DNA from: JAAYKM01 sp964411235
GTDB taxonomy: Bacteria; Desulfobacterota; Syntrophia; Syntrophales; JAAYKM01
Assembly (NCBI GenBank): GCA_964411235.1
Contig: CAYPKE010000161.1
Location: 1 to 5,320 of the forward strand
Direction: 5' to 3'
DNA length: 5,320 bases
The translations under genes were made by a program, and so were the position numbers. Shown here one piece after another: positions 1-5,320 of the stretch; position 1 is the stretch's first letter; each line of letters starts with the position of its first letter. The notes below the pieces were generated by a model. It ran no database searches. It was not told the origin of the DNA and saw only the letters and a program-made list of their open reading frames with translations.

Positions 1-505
1 TTTCCCGCAGGGTATCTGCCATGGCCACCGCCGTCATGAGGGTAAGCTGAGGGGCGTCATGTGGTGAAACCCGCGGGCGCAAAAGGATGGAAATGTAAAT
101 GCCGCCACCCTCGGGGGAAAACCAGGTCCTGCCCCTTCTCCCGCGACCTTGGGTCTGGGTTTCCGCCACGACGATGGTCCCCTCACCGGCGCCTTCATGG
201 GCCAAAGCCCGCGCTCTCAAATTCGTCGAATCGGTCTCCCGGAAATACTCGATCCGTTCCCGGCCCAGCAAGGCCGTGCCCATGCCGTCCCTGATTTCGG
301 CCGGCAGCAGCAGGTCGGGAATGCTCCGGAGGAGGTAACCCCTGCGTGTTGATGAATCGATGCCGTATCCTTCTTCCTGCAGAGCCTTGATGTGTTTCCA
401 GATTGCACTGCGGGACATCATGAAGGCCGCCGCAATGGATTCGCCGGATACCCATATCCCCGCCGATTCCTTGAGATATTTCAACAATGTGTCCTTGGTT
501 GACAT
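1..505 (-). CDS. birA: Bifunctional biotin-[acetyl-CoA-carboxylase] ligase / biotin operon repressor BirA, 3' part cut off by the window edge
   Basis: BirA makes biotinyl-5'-AMP, transfers biotin to the carrier domain of biotin-dependent carboxylases, and represses biotin genes when loaded with biotinyl-AMP. Translating the minus strand from the ATG at 505 gives 168 codons with no stop before the edge. Residues 1-60 form a winged helix-turn-helix (KDTLLKYLKES, then SGESIAAAFMMSRSAIWKHI, then a wing ending RRGYLL). The catalytic domain begins near residue 70 and has the substrate motif DSTN (92-95) and the biotinyl-AMP-binding loop QGRGRRGRTWFSP (119-131), close to the E. coli GRGRRGRKWFSP loop. 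The central and C-terminal domains are missing, since the family is usually about 260-330 residues. The HTH means this is the repressor type, not a ligase-only form. It is divergent from bioB across a BirA operator, so autoregulation is likely. No convincing Shine-Dalgarno precedes the ATG, but any later start would remove the HTH. Confidence 0.95.
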   Translation of the reverse strand, partial: MSTKDTLLKYLKESAGIWVSGESIAAAFMMSRSAIWKHIKALQEEGYGIDSSTRRGYLLRSIPDLLLPAEIRDGMGTALLGRERIEYFRETDSTNLRARALAHEGAGEGTIVVAETQTQGRGRRGRTWFSPEGGGIYISILLRPRVSPHDAPQLTLMTAVAMADTLRE

Positions 506-511
506 GGGGCG

Positions 512-541
512 CTCATACCATCTTGCCTTCTTTATTGTCAA
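512..541 (-). promoter_or_regulatory. Predicted birA promoter (-35 TTGACA, -10 TATGAG)
   Basis: On the minus strand a perfect TTGACA (541-536) is followed after 18 bases by TATGAG (517-512), a 4 of 6 match to the -10 box. The -35 box is contained in the left arm of the BirA operator, so BirA should repress its own gene. The expected start point falls at or next to the birA ATG (505), which would give a leaderless or nearly leaderless mRNA. The -10 box is the weak part of the call. Confidence 0.45.
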
Positions 542-566
542 CTTGATTTTTCTTTACGGTTGACGT
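535..566. promoter_or_regulatory. BirA operator between birA and bioB
   Basis: The site reads TTGTCAACT (535-543), 14 bases, GGTTGACGT (558-566). It is an imperfect palindrome whose GTCAAC/GTTGAC core arms are perfect reverse complements centred at 550/551. This matches the general BirA site layout described for proteobacteria (TTGTAAACC, N14-16, GGTTTACAA), with C/G replacing A/T at the fourth base of the core. Its position between birA and bioB is what that layout predicts. Binding of the dimeric BirA-biotinyl-AMP complex would cover the -35 boxes of both divergent promoters. The motif and spacing are seen directly; binding is inferred. Confidence 0.85.
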
Positions 567-588
567 ATGGGACTTTGTCTGCTAAAAA
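560..588 (+). promoter_or_regulatory. Predicted bioB promoter (-35 TTGACG, -10 TAAAAA)
   Basis: TTGACG (560-565) lies 17 bases before TAAAAA (583-588), giving 5 of 6 and 4 of 6 matches to the sigma-70 boxes at ideal spacing. Transcription would begin near 595, leaving a leader of about 40 bases before the bioB ATG. The -35 box lies inside the right arm of the BirA operator, so repressor binding would block RNA polymerase. The prediction is by eye. Confidence 0.55.
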
Positions 589-634
589 AATCGCCATAAA
601 CGCTGGAAGAAAGGCGGAAAGCTCGGAACCCACC

Positions 635-1630
635 ATGTTTAAAAAGATGATTGTACAACTGGCCGAAGGGATCATTGATGAAGGCCACCTTCCCACTTAC
701 GATGAAGCCTGCGCACTGGCGCGGCTTCCTGAAAAGGACACCTTTGATCTCCTGGCCTGCGCCGGCAAGATTACCCGGGCCTACAAGGCAAACCATGTCA
801 TTCTCTGTGCCATCTTAAACGCCAAATCCGGGCTCTGTACGGAAGATTGCGCCTTTTGTGCCCAGTCCTCCCACCATCAGACAGGCGTACCCATTTACGA
901 TCTCAAAGCGGAAGACGACATGGTCGCCGAAGCGTCGGTACGCCGTTCTGCCGGCGCCACACGATTTTCCATGGTCACCAGCGGCCTGATGCTTTCGGAG
1001 TCGGACATTGCCACGGTTTGCCAATCGGCCGGGCGGATCACCCGGTCCACGGATGTGACCGTATGCGCTTCTCTGGGAACCCTCACACCGGAGCGCGCCC
1101 GGGCCCTCCGGACAAGCGGCGTCTCCGTCTATCACCATAACCTGGAAACGGCACGCAGCTTTTTCGATCAGGTCTGCACCACCCATGACTACGACGACGA
1201 TATCGATACCGTCCAATTAGCGAAGGAGCAGGGTTTTCAGATCTGCTCCGGTGGCATCCTCGGTCTCGGTGAAACCTGGGAGCAGCGGGTCGAACTGGCC
1301 TGCACTCTCCGTGACCTCGATGTGGACGGCATCCCCCTGAATTTTCTTAATCCGATCGCGGGAACAAAAATGGCAAACCGGCCCCTGCTCACGCCGATGG
1401 AAGCGCTCAAGAGTATCGCCCTTTTCCGCTTTATCAATCCGGAGAAGAATATACTCGTGTGCGGAGGCCGTGAGGTGACCCTGAAAGATTTTCAGTCCTG
1501 GATTTTCATGGCCGGCGCGAATGGATGCATGGTCGGTAATTACCTGACCACCGCGGGAAGAAGCATCCGGCAGGACATGGACATGATCAGGGAACTTGGC
1601 CTCGAACCGGATCTGCCGGGACCGGCTTAA
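635..1630 (+). CDS. bioB: Biotin synthase BioB (radical SAM), with a non-canonical auxiliary-cluster site
   Basis: BioB inserts sulfur between C6 and C9 of dethiobiotin, the last step of biotin synthesis. From the ATG at 635 it has 331 residues (E. coli 346). The radical-SAM motif is C68-x3-C72-x2-C75 (CTEDCAFC). SAM/substrate-site residues follow in the expected order: YHHNLET with N169 and E171 (E. coli N153, D155), ICSGGILGLGE, and N236 in IPLNFLN (E. coli N222). Two of the four E. coli [2Fe-2S] ligands are kept (C144 and C204, for C128 and C188). The other two are not: C97 is S112 (RFSMVTSG) and R260 is L274 (ILVCGGRE), with extra cysteines C276 and C298. Geobacter-type BioB looks the same as I recall it. 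A start at TTG 560 is rejected because it lies inside the operator and -35 box. CGGAA (624-628) is a modest ribosome site six bases before ATG 635; ATG 647 is a weaker alternative. It stands alone, with the next gene convergent, and is probably BirA-repressed. Confidence 0.96.
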   Translation: MFKKMIVQLAEGIIDEGHLPTYDEACALARLPEKDTFDLLACAGKITRAYKANHVILCAILNAKSGLCTEDCAFCAQSSHHQTGVPIYDLKAEDDMVAEASVRRSAGATRFSMVTSGLMLSESDIATVCQSAGRITRSTDVTVCASLGTLTPERARALRTSGVSVYHHNLETARSFFDQVCTTHDYDDDIDTVQLAKEQGFQICSGGILGLGETWEQRVELACTLRDLDVDGIPLNFLNPIAGTKMANRPLLTPMEALKSIALFRFINPEKNILVCGGREVTLKDFQSWIFMAGANGCMVGNYLTTAGRSIRQDMDMIRELGLEPDLPGPA

Positions 1631-1716
1631 GAAGAGACCGCATTCCCGTGGGCTGGCGCCGTTCCAACCGTTCATCCCCCGGCCGCAGAAAATGATGCGT
1701 CTTTGCGATCCAATGC

Positions 1717-3405
1717 TTAACCGAGGGAAAGCAGATATGCCGTCAGATTCCACTTCCTGCCGGTCAGCCCCAGTTTTTTCCTGATATTTGCACGATGAAA
1801 ATTGACGGCGCTCCTGGTAATTTTCAAAAATTGTTCTATTTCCTTCGTCGATTTCCCTTCCCGGATTAAATTTGCGATCTCCATTTCCATGGGTGTCATT
1901 CCGGCATAACGGCAATGGGCTTGGACGGAACTCAGAAACGACGAGGCAATCCCGTTGAGATTTGACACGATCTCGCCGATTATTTCGGTCTGATCCTCCT
2001 TCAATCCGCTTCTCTGCAACCGTTCGAGTTGCGGCCTTATCAGATCTTGAACATTCAGCGTTAAATTCTGTTCGATTTCCTCCCGTTCTTTTTTCATCTT
2101 CCGCAGCAGGACTTTCATGGCGACGTTTGTTTCTCTCAGGACCTGGGCTTTTTTCCTTGATTCCTCCTCGCTTGTCTTCAAAGCCAGTTCCATCTTCCGC
2201 CGCTCCGTAACATCCTGGCCCACACAGAGCACCTCTTTTTCTTTTCCATATTCGTCATAGATGACTTTATTTGCCCAGGTAATCCAAACCCGCTCGCCAT
2301 TCCGCAGCATGTTCTCGTTTTCATTCCAGATATAATGTTGAGGAGAAAACGTAATATCATGAATCATTTTTGCCAGATCACGACCGGAGCTGTCCACCGG
2401 TGGCACAATGGTCCCGATCACATTTTTTCCGACGATTTCCTCTTCCGCGTAACCGAAGAAATTCTGGGCGTAACGGTTGATAAATTGGATAATCCCTTCC
2501 GGTGTGCGCCGATAAATAATGCTGTTGGCGTTTTGAACCATTTCGCGGAATTGCCTCTCTTCCTCGTTAAGGCCGGCATATCCGCTCCTTTTCACCGTTA
2601 TGTCCGTAAAGGAAACCAGGCTGTGAGGCGTCCCGGGAATACAGAGCATATTCATGAGCACCTTTATCGTCTCATTGTTTTCCGTAAGCAGCCGGGTCTC
2701 ATATGCTTTCATTCTGCCGCCGGCGTTCGCCATTCTTTCACGGCGAAAGGCTTCGATGTGTGGAACGTCATCAGGAGGAAAAAAGTCTGTCCATTTCCGT
2801 CTCCCTTCGATCTCCCTTTTCACATAACCGGTCAGTTGCTCGAATTCATGATTGACCATGACCAGGGTACCACTCTCTCCAAGAACCCCAGCGGGGGTAT
2901 CCGTCAGTTCGAAAATGGTGCGATACATCTTTTCCGATTCCCTGACCTTGTTCTCCATCTGTATCTGTTCCGTAATGTCGCGCATGATATTGACCGCGGC
3001 CTTGATCTTGCCGTCGCCGTCATAGACCGGTGACGTGATCATCCTGTAGTGCCGTAGAGACTGTTTGCCGTCACAACAGGACATCACCGCCTCGTGTATG
3101 AGGCCATCCCGGAGCGTGTGGACCAGGGGACATCCGGGACAGGGATGCTCCCGCGTGTCGTCGGTCAAGATCCTGTAACAGATGGGCTTGTGTTTGATTT
3201 GGAGCTGCGGGTACCATTGGTGCATCTGCCGGTTTGCGTTGACAATCTCCATCCCGGGACCGACCATGCAGATGCCGACTGGAAGGTGGTCAAAGATATC
3301 CCGGCATTCGGTGAGGTCCATCCGGTATGCCTTCCGGTCTTGCCAAAGGCTGTCAGTCCGCCCTTCACCTTCTTTCCGGCGGGATTCCCGGGGAGAATCT
3401 TTCAT
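1717..3405 (-). CDS. Triple-PAS sensor/regulator with C-terminal LuxR-type helix-turn-helix
   Basis: This is a predicted cytoplasmic one-component transcription regulator of 562 residues with no signal peptide or membrane segment. PAS 1 spans about 33-147, beginning near IFDHLPVGICMV and ending VNIMRDITEQ. PAS 2 spans about 158-272, ending SLVSFTDITVK. PAS 3 spans about 283-402, with FFGYAEEEIVGK and ending CVGQDVTERR. A charged, probably coiled-coil linker (about 402-447) follows. The GerE/LuxR-type DNA-binding domain (about 503-549) has TPMEMEIANLIREGKSTKEI and then SAVNFHRANIRKKLGL. There is no histidine kinase or receiver domain, so a signal sensed by a PAS domain probably acts directly on DNA binding. 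PAS 1 carries a cysteine group (C76, C89, C92, C110, C111). The ligand and target genes cannot be read from sequence. Start uncertain: ATG 3405 follows GGGTGG by five bases, GTG 3414 is in frame just upstream, and ATG 3321 (534 residues) has GGAAGG eight bases before it and would still keep PAS 1. It follows the chaperone gene after 111 bases and converges on bioB. Confidence 0.88.
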   Translation of the reverse strand: MKDSPRESRRKEGEGRTDSLWQDRKAYRMDLTECRDIFDHLPVGICMVGPGMEIVNANRQMHQWYPQLQIKHKPICYRILTDDTREHPCPGCPLVHTLRDGLIHEAVMSCCDGKQSLRHYRMITSPVYDGDGKIKAAVNIMRDITEQIQMENKVRESEKMYRTIFELTDTPAGVLGESGTLVMVNHEFEQLTGYVKREIEGRRKWTDFFPPDDVPHIEAFRRERMANAGGRMKAYETRLLTENNETIKVLMNMLCIPGTPHSLVSFTDITVKRSGYAGLNEEERQFREMVQNANSIIYRRTPEGIIQFINRYAQNFFGYAEEEIVGKNVIGTIVPPVDSSGRDLAKMIHDITFSPQHYIWNENENMLRNGERVWITWANKVIYDEYGKEKEVLCVGQDVTERRKMELALKTSEEESRKKAQVLRETNVAMKVLLRKMKKEREEIEQNLTLNVQDLIRPQLERLQRSGLKEDQTEIIGEIVSNLNGIASSFLSSVQAHCRYAGMTPMEMEIANLIREGKSTKEIEQFLKITRSAVNFHRANIRKKLGLTGRKWNLTAYLLSLG

Positions 3406-3418
3406 TTTTGCCACCCGC

Positions 3419-3479
3419 CCCGCTGCAGAGGTCCGCGTCTTCCGCAGCGGGAGCCGTCAATGCCTTGCCGCCGGCTCCC
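3419..3479 (-). other. Two overlapping, mutually exclusive hairpins in the leader of the PAS regulator gene
   Basis: The first pair is GGGAGCCG (3449-3456) with CGGCTCCC (3472-3479), an 8-bp perfect stem and 15-base loop. The second is CCCGCTGC (3419-3426) with GCAGCGGG (3444-3451), an 8-bp perfect stem and 17-base loop. They share 3449-3451, so both cannot form fully at once. Neither is followed by a T-run on the minus strand, so neither is a standard intrinsic terminator. They lie between the chaperone stop (3517) and the regulator start, and the second ends only a few bases before the GGGTGG ribosome site. The role is unknown; attenuation, RNA processing or chance in GC-rich sequence are all possible. 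Confidence 0.35.
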
Positions 3480-3516
3480 TGGATAAACACCTCAAACCGG
3501 CGCATCCTTTCCGGCG

Positions 3517-4050
3517 TTACCTGGTCCCGGCCCGGTAACGTTTGTCGTATCTTTCAATCACTTCCAGGGTGATATCGTTTTCCGGGGGAAACACGATAAT
3601 GCCGCTCTGGCCTTTGTCGAAGACATAGGCATAGCCTTTTTCACGCTTCAGGTCATTGCTGATCGTGTAAATTTCTTCGAGAATCTTCAATGTCAGTTCC
3701 CGGTCCTTTTTCGTGATTTCGGCCTGGTTTTCCGCCTGCAGCCGGTTGTATTCCTGGGCCGCAGCCTGATAGTCCTTCTGCTGACCGGGCAGAGAGGCAT
3801 CGGACGGATTCTGCGACATCATAAGACTGATCTGATCCCGCAACTTCCGGAGGTTTTTCTCCCGTGCATCCATGCCCGCGTTTTTCTTCTCCTTGAAGGC
3901 CGTCATGTCCTTCATGGCCGCCGTACCGGCCGTCGACTGCTGAATGACCTGGTTCACGTCCACGAACCCGATCGCCGTTTCTCCCCAGGACGATGACGCC
4001 GGGAAAAGCAGCGCAAGGCAAAGCATCCCCACCTGGATAAGTTTTTTCAT
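3517..4050 (-). CDS. Skp/OmpH-family periplasmic chaperone-like protein
   Basis: Skp/OmpH proteins are periplasmic trimers with long helical arms that hold unfolded outer-membrane proteins between Sec and the BAM complex. This one has 177 residues, in the family's usual range of about 160-190. Residues 1-23 are a Sec signal peptide (MKK, hydrophobic LIQVGMLCLALLFPA, likely cut after SSWG). The mature chain opens with the family strand AIGFVDVNQVIQQS and continues as a charged helical region (about 40-137), including a Lys/Glu/Gln-rich stretch. It closes with the family's C-terminal strands and helix: EKGYAYVFDKGQSGIIVF and then DITLEVIERYDKRY. Start ATG 4050 has AAGGAG seven bases upstream; the adjacent GTG 4053 is less likely. 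The C11 of the signal peptide is not in a lipobox. The gene lies 20 bases after the outer-membrane barrel gene, so co-expression with a client is likely. It is not beside bamA or lpxD in this window, so it may be a specialised paralogue. Confidence 0.87.
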   Translation of the reverse strand: MKKLIQVGMLCLALLFPASSSWGETAIGFVDVNQVIQQSTAGTAAMKDMTAFKEKKNAGMDAREKNLRKLRDQISLMMSQNPSDASLPGQQKDYQAAAQEYNRLQAENQAEITKKDRELTLKILEEIYTISNDLKREKGYAYVFDKGQSGIIVFPPENDITLEVIERYDKRYRAGTR

Positions 4051-4057
4051 CACCGTT

Positions 4058-4063
4058 CTCCTT
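4058..4063 (-). promoter_or_regulatory. Ribosome binding site of the Skp-like gene
   Basis: AAGGAG on the minus strand, seven bases before ATG 4050. It favours ATG 4050 over the adjoining GTG 4053 and lies within the 20-base gap after the outer-membrane gene, consistent with independent translation from a shared mRNA. Confidence 0.7.
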
Positions 4064-4070
4064 TTTAATC

Positions 4071-5075
4071 TCAGAAGCGGATCGGCAGCCGGATTTCAAC
4101 GGTTGTATCCGCGGCGTCGTCCGTTAGACCGATGCCGACGGAAAGGCTGACGCCGACCCGGTCGGTCAGGGCGTAGTAAGTCCCGAAATTCAAAGACCCG
4201 ACATTGTAGTCCGTGTCCTTTATTTTCTTGCCGTCCTGTTTCGTCTTGAAAAAGAACCGCTGCTGATAGCTGATATTCGCCGAGAGCTTTTCGTTGAGGG
4301 CGTAGGCCATGCCGAACATCACCTCGATGCTGTCTCCGGGCTTCACGTCACCGTAATCCCGCCCGGTATCCCTTTCGAAATTGTAGTAGTACGCCAGCGT
4401 GCCGAACAGAACAGCGGGGTCGCTCGTCTTCGCCAGGGTCACCCCTGCGGAGAGGCCGTAGTGGCCGCTGCCAGTCGGCAGTTCCGCCGGTACTGGTTTT
4501 TTTTCTGCGTTTACGGTTTTCATCTTCAGATCGTAGGGATCCTTCCCTGTCCTTGATTTCCCTTTCAGGTTGATCACCACGTCGGGAACCCCCTCCCGTT
4601 CATGAACCAGGTGGTAGTACAGGCCCGCCTCGATGTCCCCGATGTCGTCATCCCGGGTTGTGTATTCATAAACCTCGCTGTTGCTCTCATAAGTCACGCG
4701 ATCCCGGCGAAAGAGGTAGGGGATCTTCACTTCAAATTGCCAATTATCTGTCAAGCCGTAGCGGATGTTGAGAAAGGGCATGATCACATCCTTCTTTACA
4801 TCTTGCGAAACAATTTTGCCGAGCACGATGGCCTCCAGGATTGTAAACCCGCTGATGGCCAGTCTCGCCCGGTCCGTGTGGGAGTATTGGACACCGGGTT
4901 CGATCACCCATTTTCGCTTTTCGACCAGGGCCCCGCCTTTTTCCACCTCGATGGTTTCCTGACGCGCCGTCGGCGCCTTGGACTTTTCCTGATCGTCGGC
5001 ATAGGCCATCGTCGCCGTCAGACATACCGCTAGAAACACAACGCCCCACTTCCTCGCCAGATTCATGAGTCCCAT
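4071..5075 (-). CDS. Outer-membrane beta-barrel protein (PF13557 'MetA-pathway/transporter'-like family)
   Basis: This is a predicted 334-residue outer-membrane barrel. Residues 1-26 are a Sec signal peptide (hydrophobic core VVFLAVCLTATM, cut after AYA). A short charged linker (27-55) precedes alternating amphipathic strands from EPGVQYSHTDRARLAI (59-74) to the C-terminal strand VEIRLPIRF. The terminal Phe with hydrophobic alternate residues is the usual BAM recognition signal. Internal features resemble the transporter-like PF13557 barrels as I recall them: PFLNIRYGLTDNWQFEVKIPY (100-120, quoted here only by its ends PFLN and IPY), DIGDIEAGLYYH, PTGSGHYGLSAGVTL (200-214), DPAVLFGTLAYYYNF, YALNEKLSANISY and SVGIGLTDDAADT. 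A polar, Lys-rich stretch at about 172-200 is probably an extracellular loop. The substrate is unknown, and the family name does not prove a role in phenol degradation. ATG 5075 is chosen for its strong ribosome site and good signal peptide; an upstream frame to 5096 is rejected. It is first in a probable operon with the Skp-like gene. Confidence 0.85.
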   Translation of the reverse strand: MGLMNLARKWGVVFLAVCLTATMAYADDQEKSKAPTARQETIEVEKGGALVEKRKWVIEPGVQYSHTDRARLAISGFTILEAIVLGKIVSQDVKKDVIMPFLNIRYGLTDNWQFEVKIPYLFRRDRVTYESNSEVYEYTTRDDDIGDIEAGLYYHLVHEREGVPDVVINLKGKSRTGKDPYDLKMKTVNAEKKPVPAELPTGSGHYGLSAGVTLAKTSDPAVLFGTLAYYYNFERDTGRDYGDVKPGDSIEVMFGMAYALNEKLSANISYQQRFFFKTKQDGKKIKDTDYNVGSLNFGTYYALTDRVGVSLSVGIGLTDDAADTTVEIRLPIRF

Positions 5076-5083
5076 GTTCAAAA

Positions 5084-5089
5084 CCTCCC
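5084..5089 (-). promoter_or_regulatory. Strong ribosome binding site of the outer-membrane protein gene
   Basis: GGGAGG on the minus strand, eight bases before ATG 5075, is a near-ideal Shine-Dalgarno. It fixes the start there and rules out the in-frame upstream start at 5096, which would place this site inside the coding region. Confidence 0.75.
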
Positions 5090-5208
5090 TTTCCAATTTT
5101 ATTCGGTGAATACGGCCAATAACCGATCAACTTCATAAAACTTCCGGACCCCGCCAAGCAGGAAGGGCCATAGGAGACACTGGAGATTACGGTTCAAATC
5201 AATGGGCT

Positions 5209-5234
5209 TAAAATTTAAAATCTAAAATTAAAAC
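5209..5234. repeat. Short AT-rich repeat, TAAAAT at 7-base spacing
   Basis: TAAAAT occurs at 5209, 5216 and 5223, and TAAAAC follows at 5229, giving three perfect copies at a 7-base period and one near copy. It lies about 135 bases upstream of the outer-membrane gene start. It may be simple low-complexity sequence, or an UP-like or bent-DNA element; the sequence alone does not decide. Confidence 0.4.
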
Positions 5235-5320
5235 TGTTTGATGAAATTGTAAGAATGGTGGAAACTTTAAAAAAACCAATATGTCACGCGGTTTTCCCGT
5301 AAAGCTTCATCAAGAAATGT

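Larger units (their letters stand above)
5076..5320 (-). promoter_or_regulatory. AT-rich upstream region expected to carry the promoter of the envelope operon
   Basis: No convincing gene is seen in these 245 bases. The part nearest the gene (5076-5200) is mixed in composition and holds a weak inverted repeat, TCGGT (5103-5107) with ACCGA. The part from about 5205 to 5280 is clearly AT-rich, unlike the rest of the window. No sigma-70 pair with good boxes and spacing stood out on the minus strand, and no -24/-12 (GG-N10-GC) sigma-54 element was found. The location makes it the likely control region, but no specific promoter can be named. The last about 50 bases could be the end or start of a neighbouring gene. 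Confidence 0.4.

Noticed and set aside
61..455. Several short open frames overlapping the left end on both strands
   Set aside because: The birA frame on the minus strand explains this segment with clear ligase and HTH motifs. The others are frame shadows.
560..634. TTG start at 560 for bioB, giving a 25-residue N-terminal extension
   Set aside because: This start lies inside the BirA operator and -35 box, upstream of the predicted transcription start, and the extension has no BioB-family counterpart. ATG 635 fits the family length better.
1631..1716. Terminator expected between convergent bioB and the regulator gene
   Set aside because: I found only short palindromes such as GGCGCC and CGGCCG, with no long stem followed by a T-run on either strand, so no intrinsic terminator is called.
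1217..1915. Open frame of 232 codons on the minus strand, antisense to the end of bioB and the end of the regulator gene
   Set aside because: It overlaps two well-supported genes, crosses their convergent ends and has no recognisable domain. It is a by-product of coding sequence on the other strand.
2335..3033. Open frame of 232 codons on the plus strand inside the regulator gene
   Set aside because: It is fully antisense to PAS 2, PAS 3 and part of PAS 1, whose domain sequence is clear, and it matches no family I recognise.
5281..5302. Small bulged hairpin ACGCGG-TTTT-CCCGT near a T-run on the minus strand
   Set aside because: The stem is only five pairs with a bulge, and the seven-T run is about a dozen bases away instead of adjacent, so it does not qualify as a terminator.
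5267..5320. Possible C-terminal end of a minus-strand gene (18 codons ending ENRVTYWFF and TAA at 5269-5267)
   Set aside because: Only 54 bases are visible, no family is recognised, and an open stretch of this size is common by chance. Sequence beyond the window would settle it.
5281..5320. Possible plus-strand gene start (ATG 5281, MSRGFPVKLHQEM) running off the edge
   Set aside because: No properly spaced ribosome site precedes the ATG, only 13 codons are visible, and it competes with the opposite-strand reading of the same bases.

Overview
The window most likely comes from a Gram-negative, anaerobic bacterium of the Desulfobacterota (former Deltaproteobacteria; Syntrophus/Geobacter-like). 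Three things point there: the biotin synthase has the Geobacter-type cofactor pocket as I remember it, the multi-PAS/LuxR regulator is of a kind abundant in Syntrophobacterales, and there is a signal-peptide outer-membrane barrel ending in phenylalanine next to an Skp/OmpH chaperone. This placement is inference from protein features, not from a marker gene.

Left third (1-1630), biotin module. A truncated birA (biotin-protein ligase and biotin repressor) runs leftward off the edge. bioB (biotin synthase, radical SAM) runs rightward. The gap between them holds a good BirA operator whose two arms each contain the -35 box of one of two divergent promoters. One biotinyl-AMP-loaded BirA dimer could therefore shut off both genes when biotin is sufficient. 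No other biotin pathway genes are in view. The 86 bases after bioB (1631-1716) lie between convergent genes and contain no hairpin plus T-run that I would call a terminator.

Right two thirds (1717-5075), envelope module. Three genes lie on the minus strand and are read from right to left: an outer-membrane beta-barrel protein, then a periplasmic Skp/OmpH-like chaperone 20 bases downstream, then, after a gap of about 110 bases with two overlapping hairpins, a soluble regulator with three PAS domains and a C-terminal LuxR-type helix-turn-helix. The first two almost certainly form an operon, in which the chaperone may escort the barrel across the periplasm. The regulator may be read through from the same promoter and may control the operon, but this is not shown.

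The right end (5076-5320) is an AT-rich non-coding region that should hold the promoter of the envelope module. No tRNA, rRNA, CRISPR array, insertion sequence or phage gene was recognised. Nothing here looks like a wholly new system. The most informative points are the altered auxiliary-cluster site of BioB, the shared operator/-35 design with a possibly leaderless birA, and the barrel-chaperone-regulator cluster.
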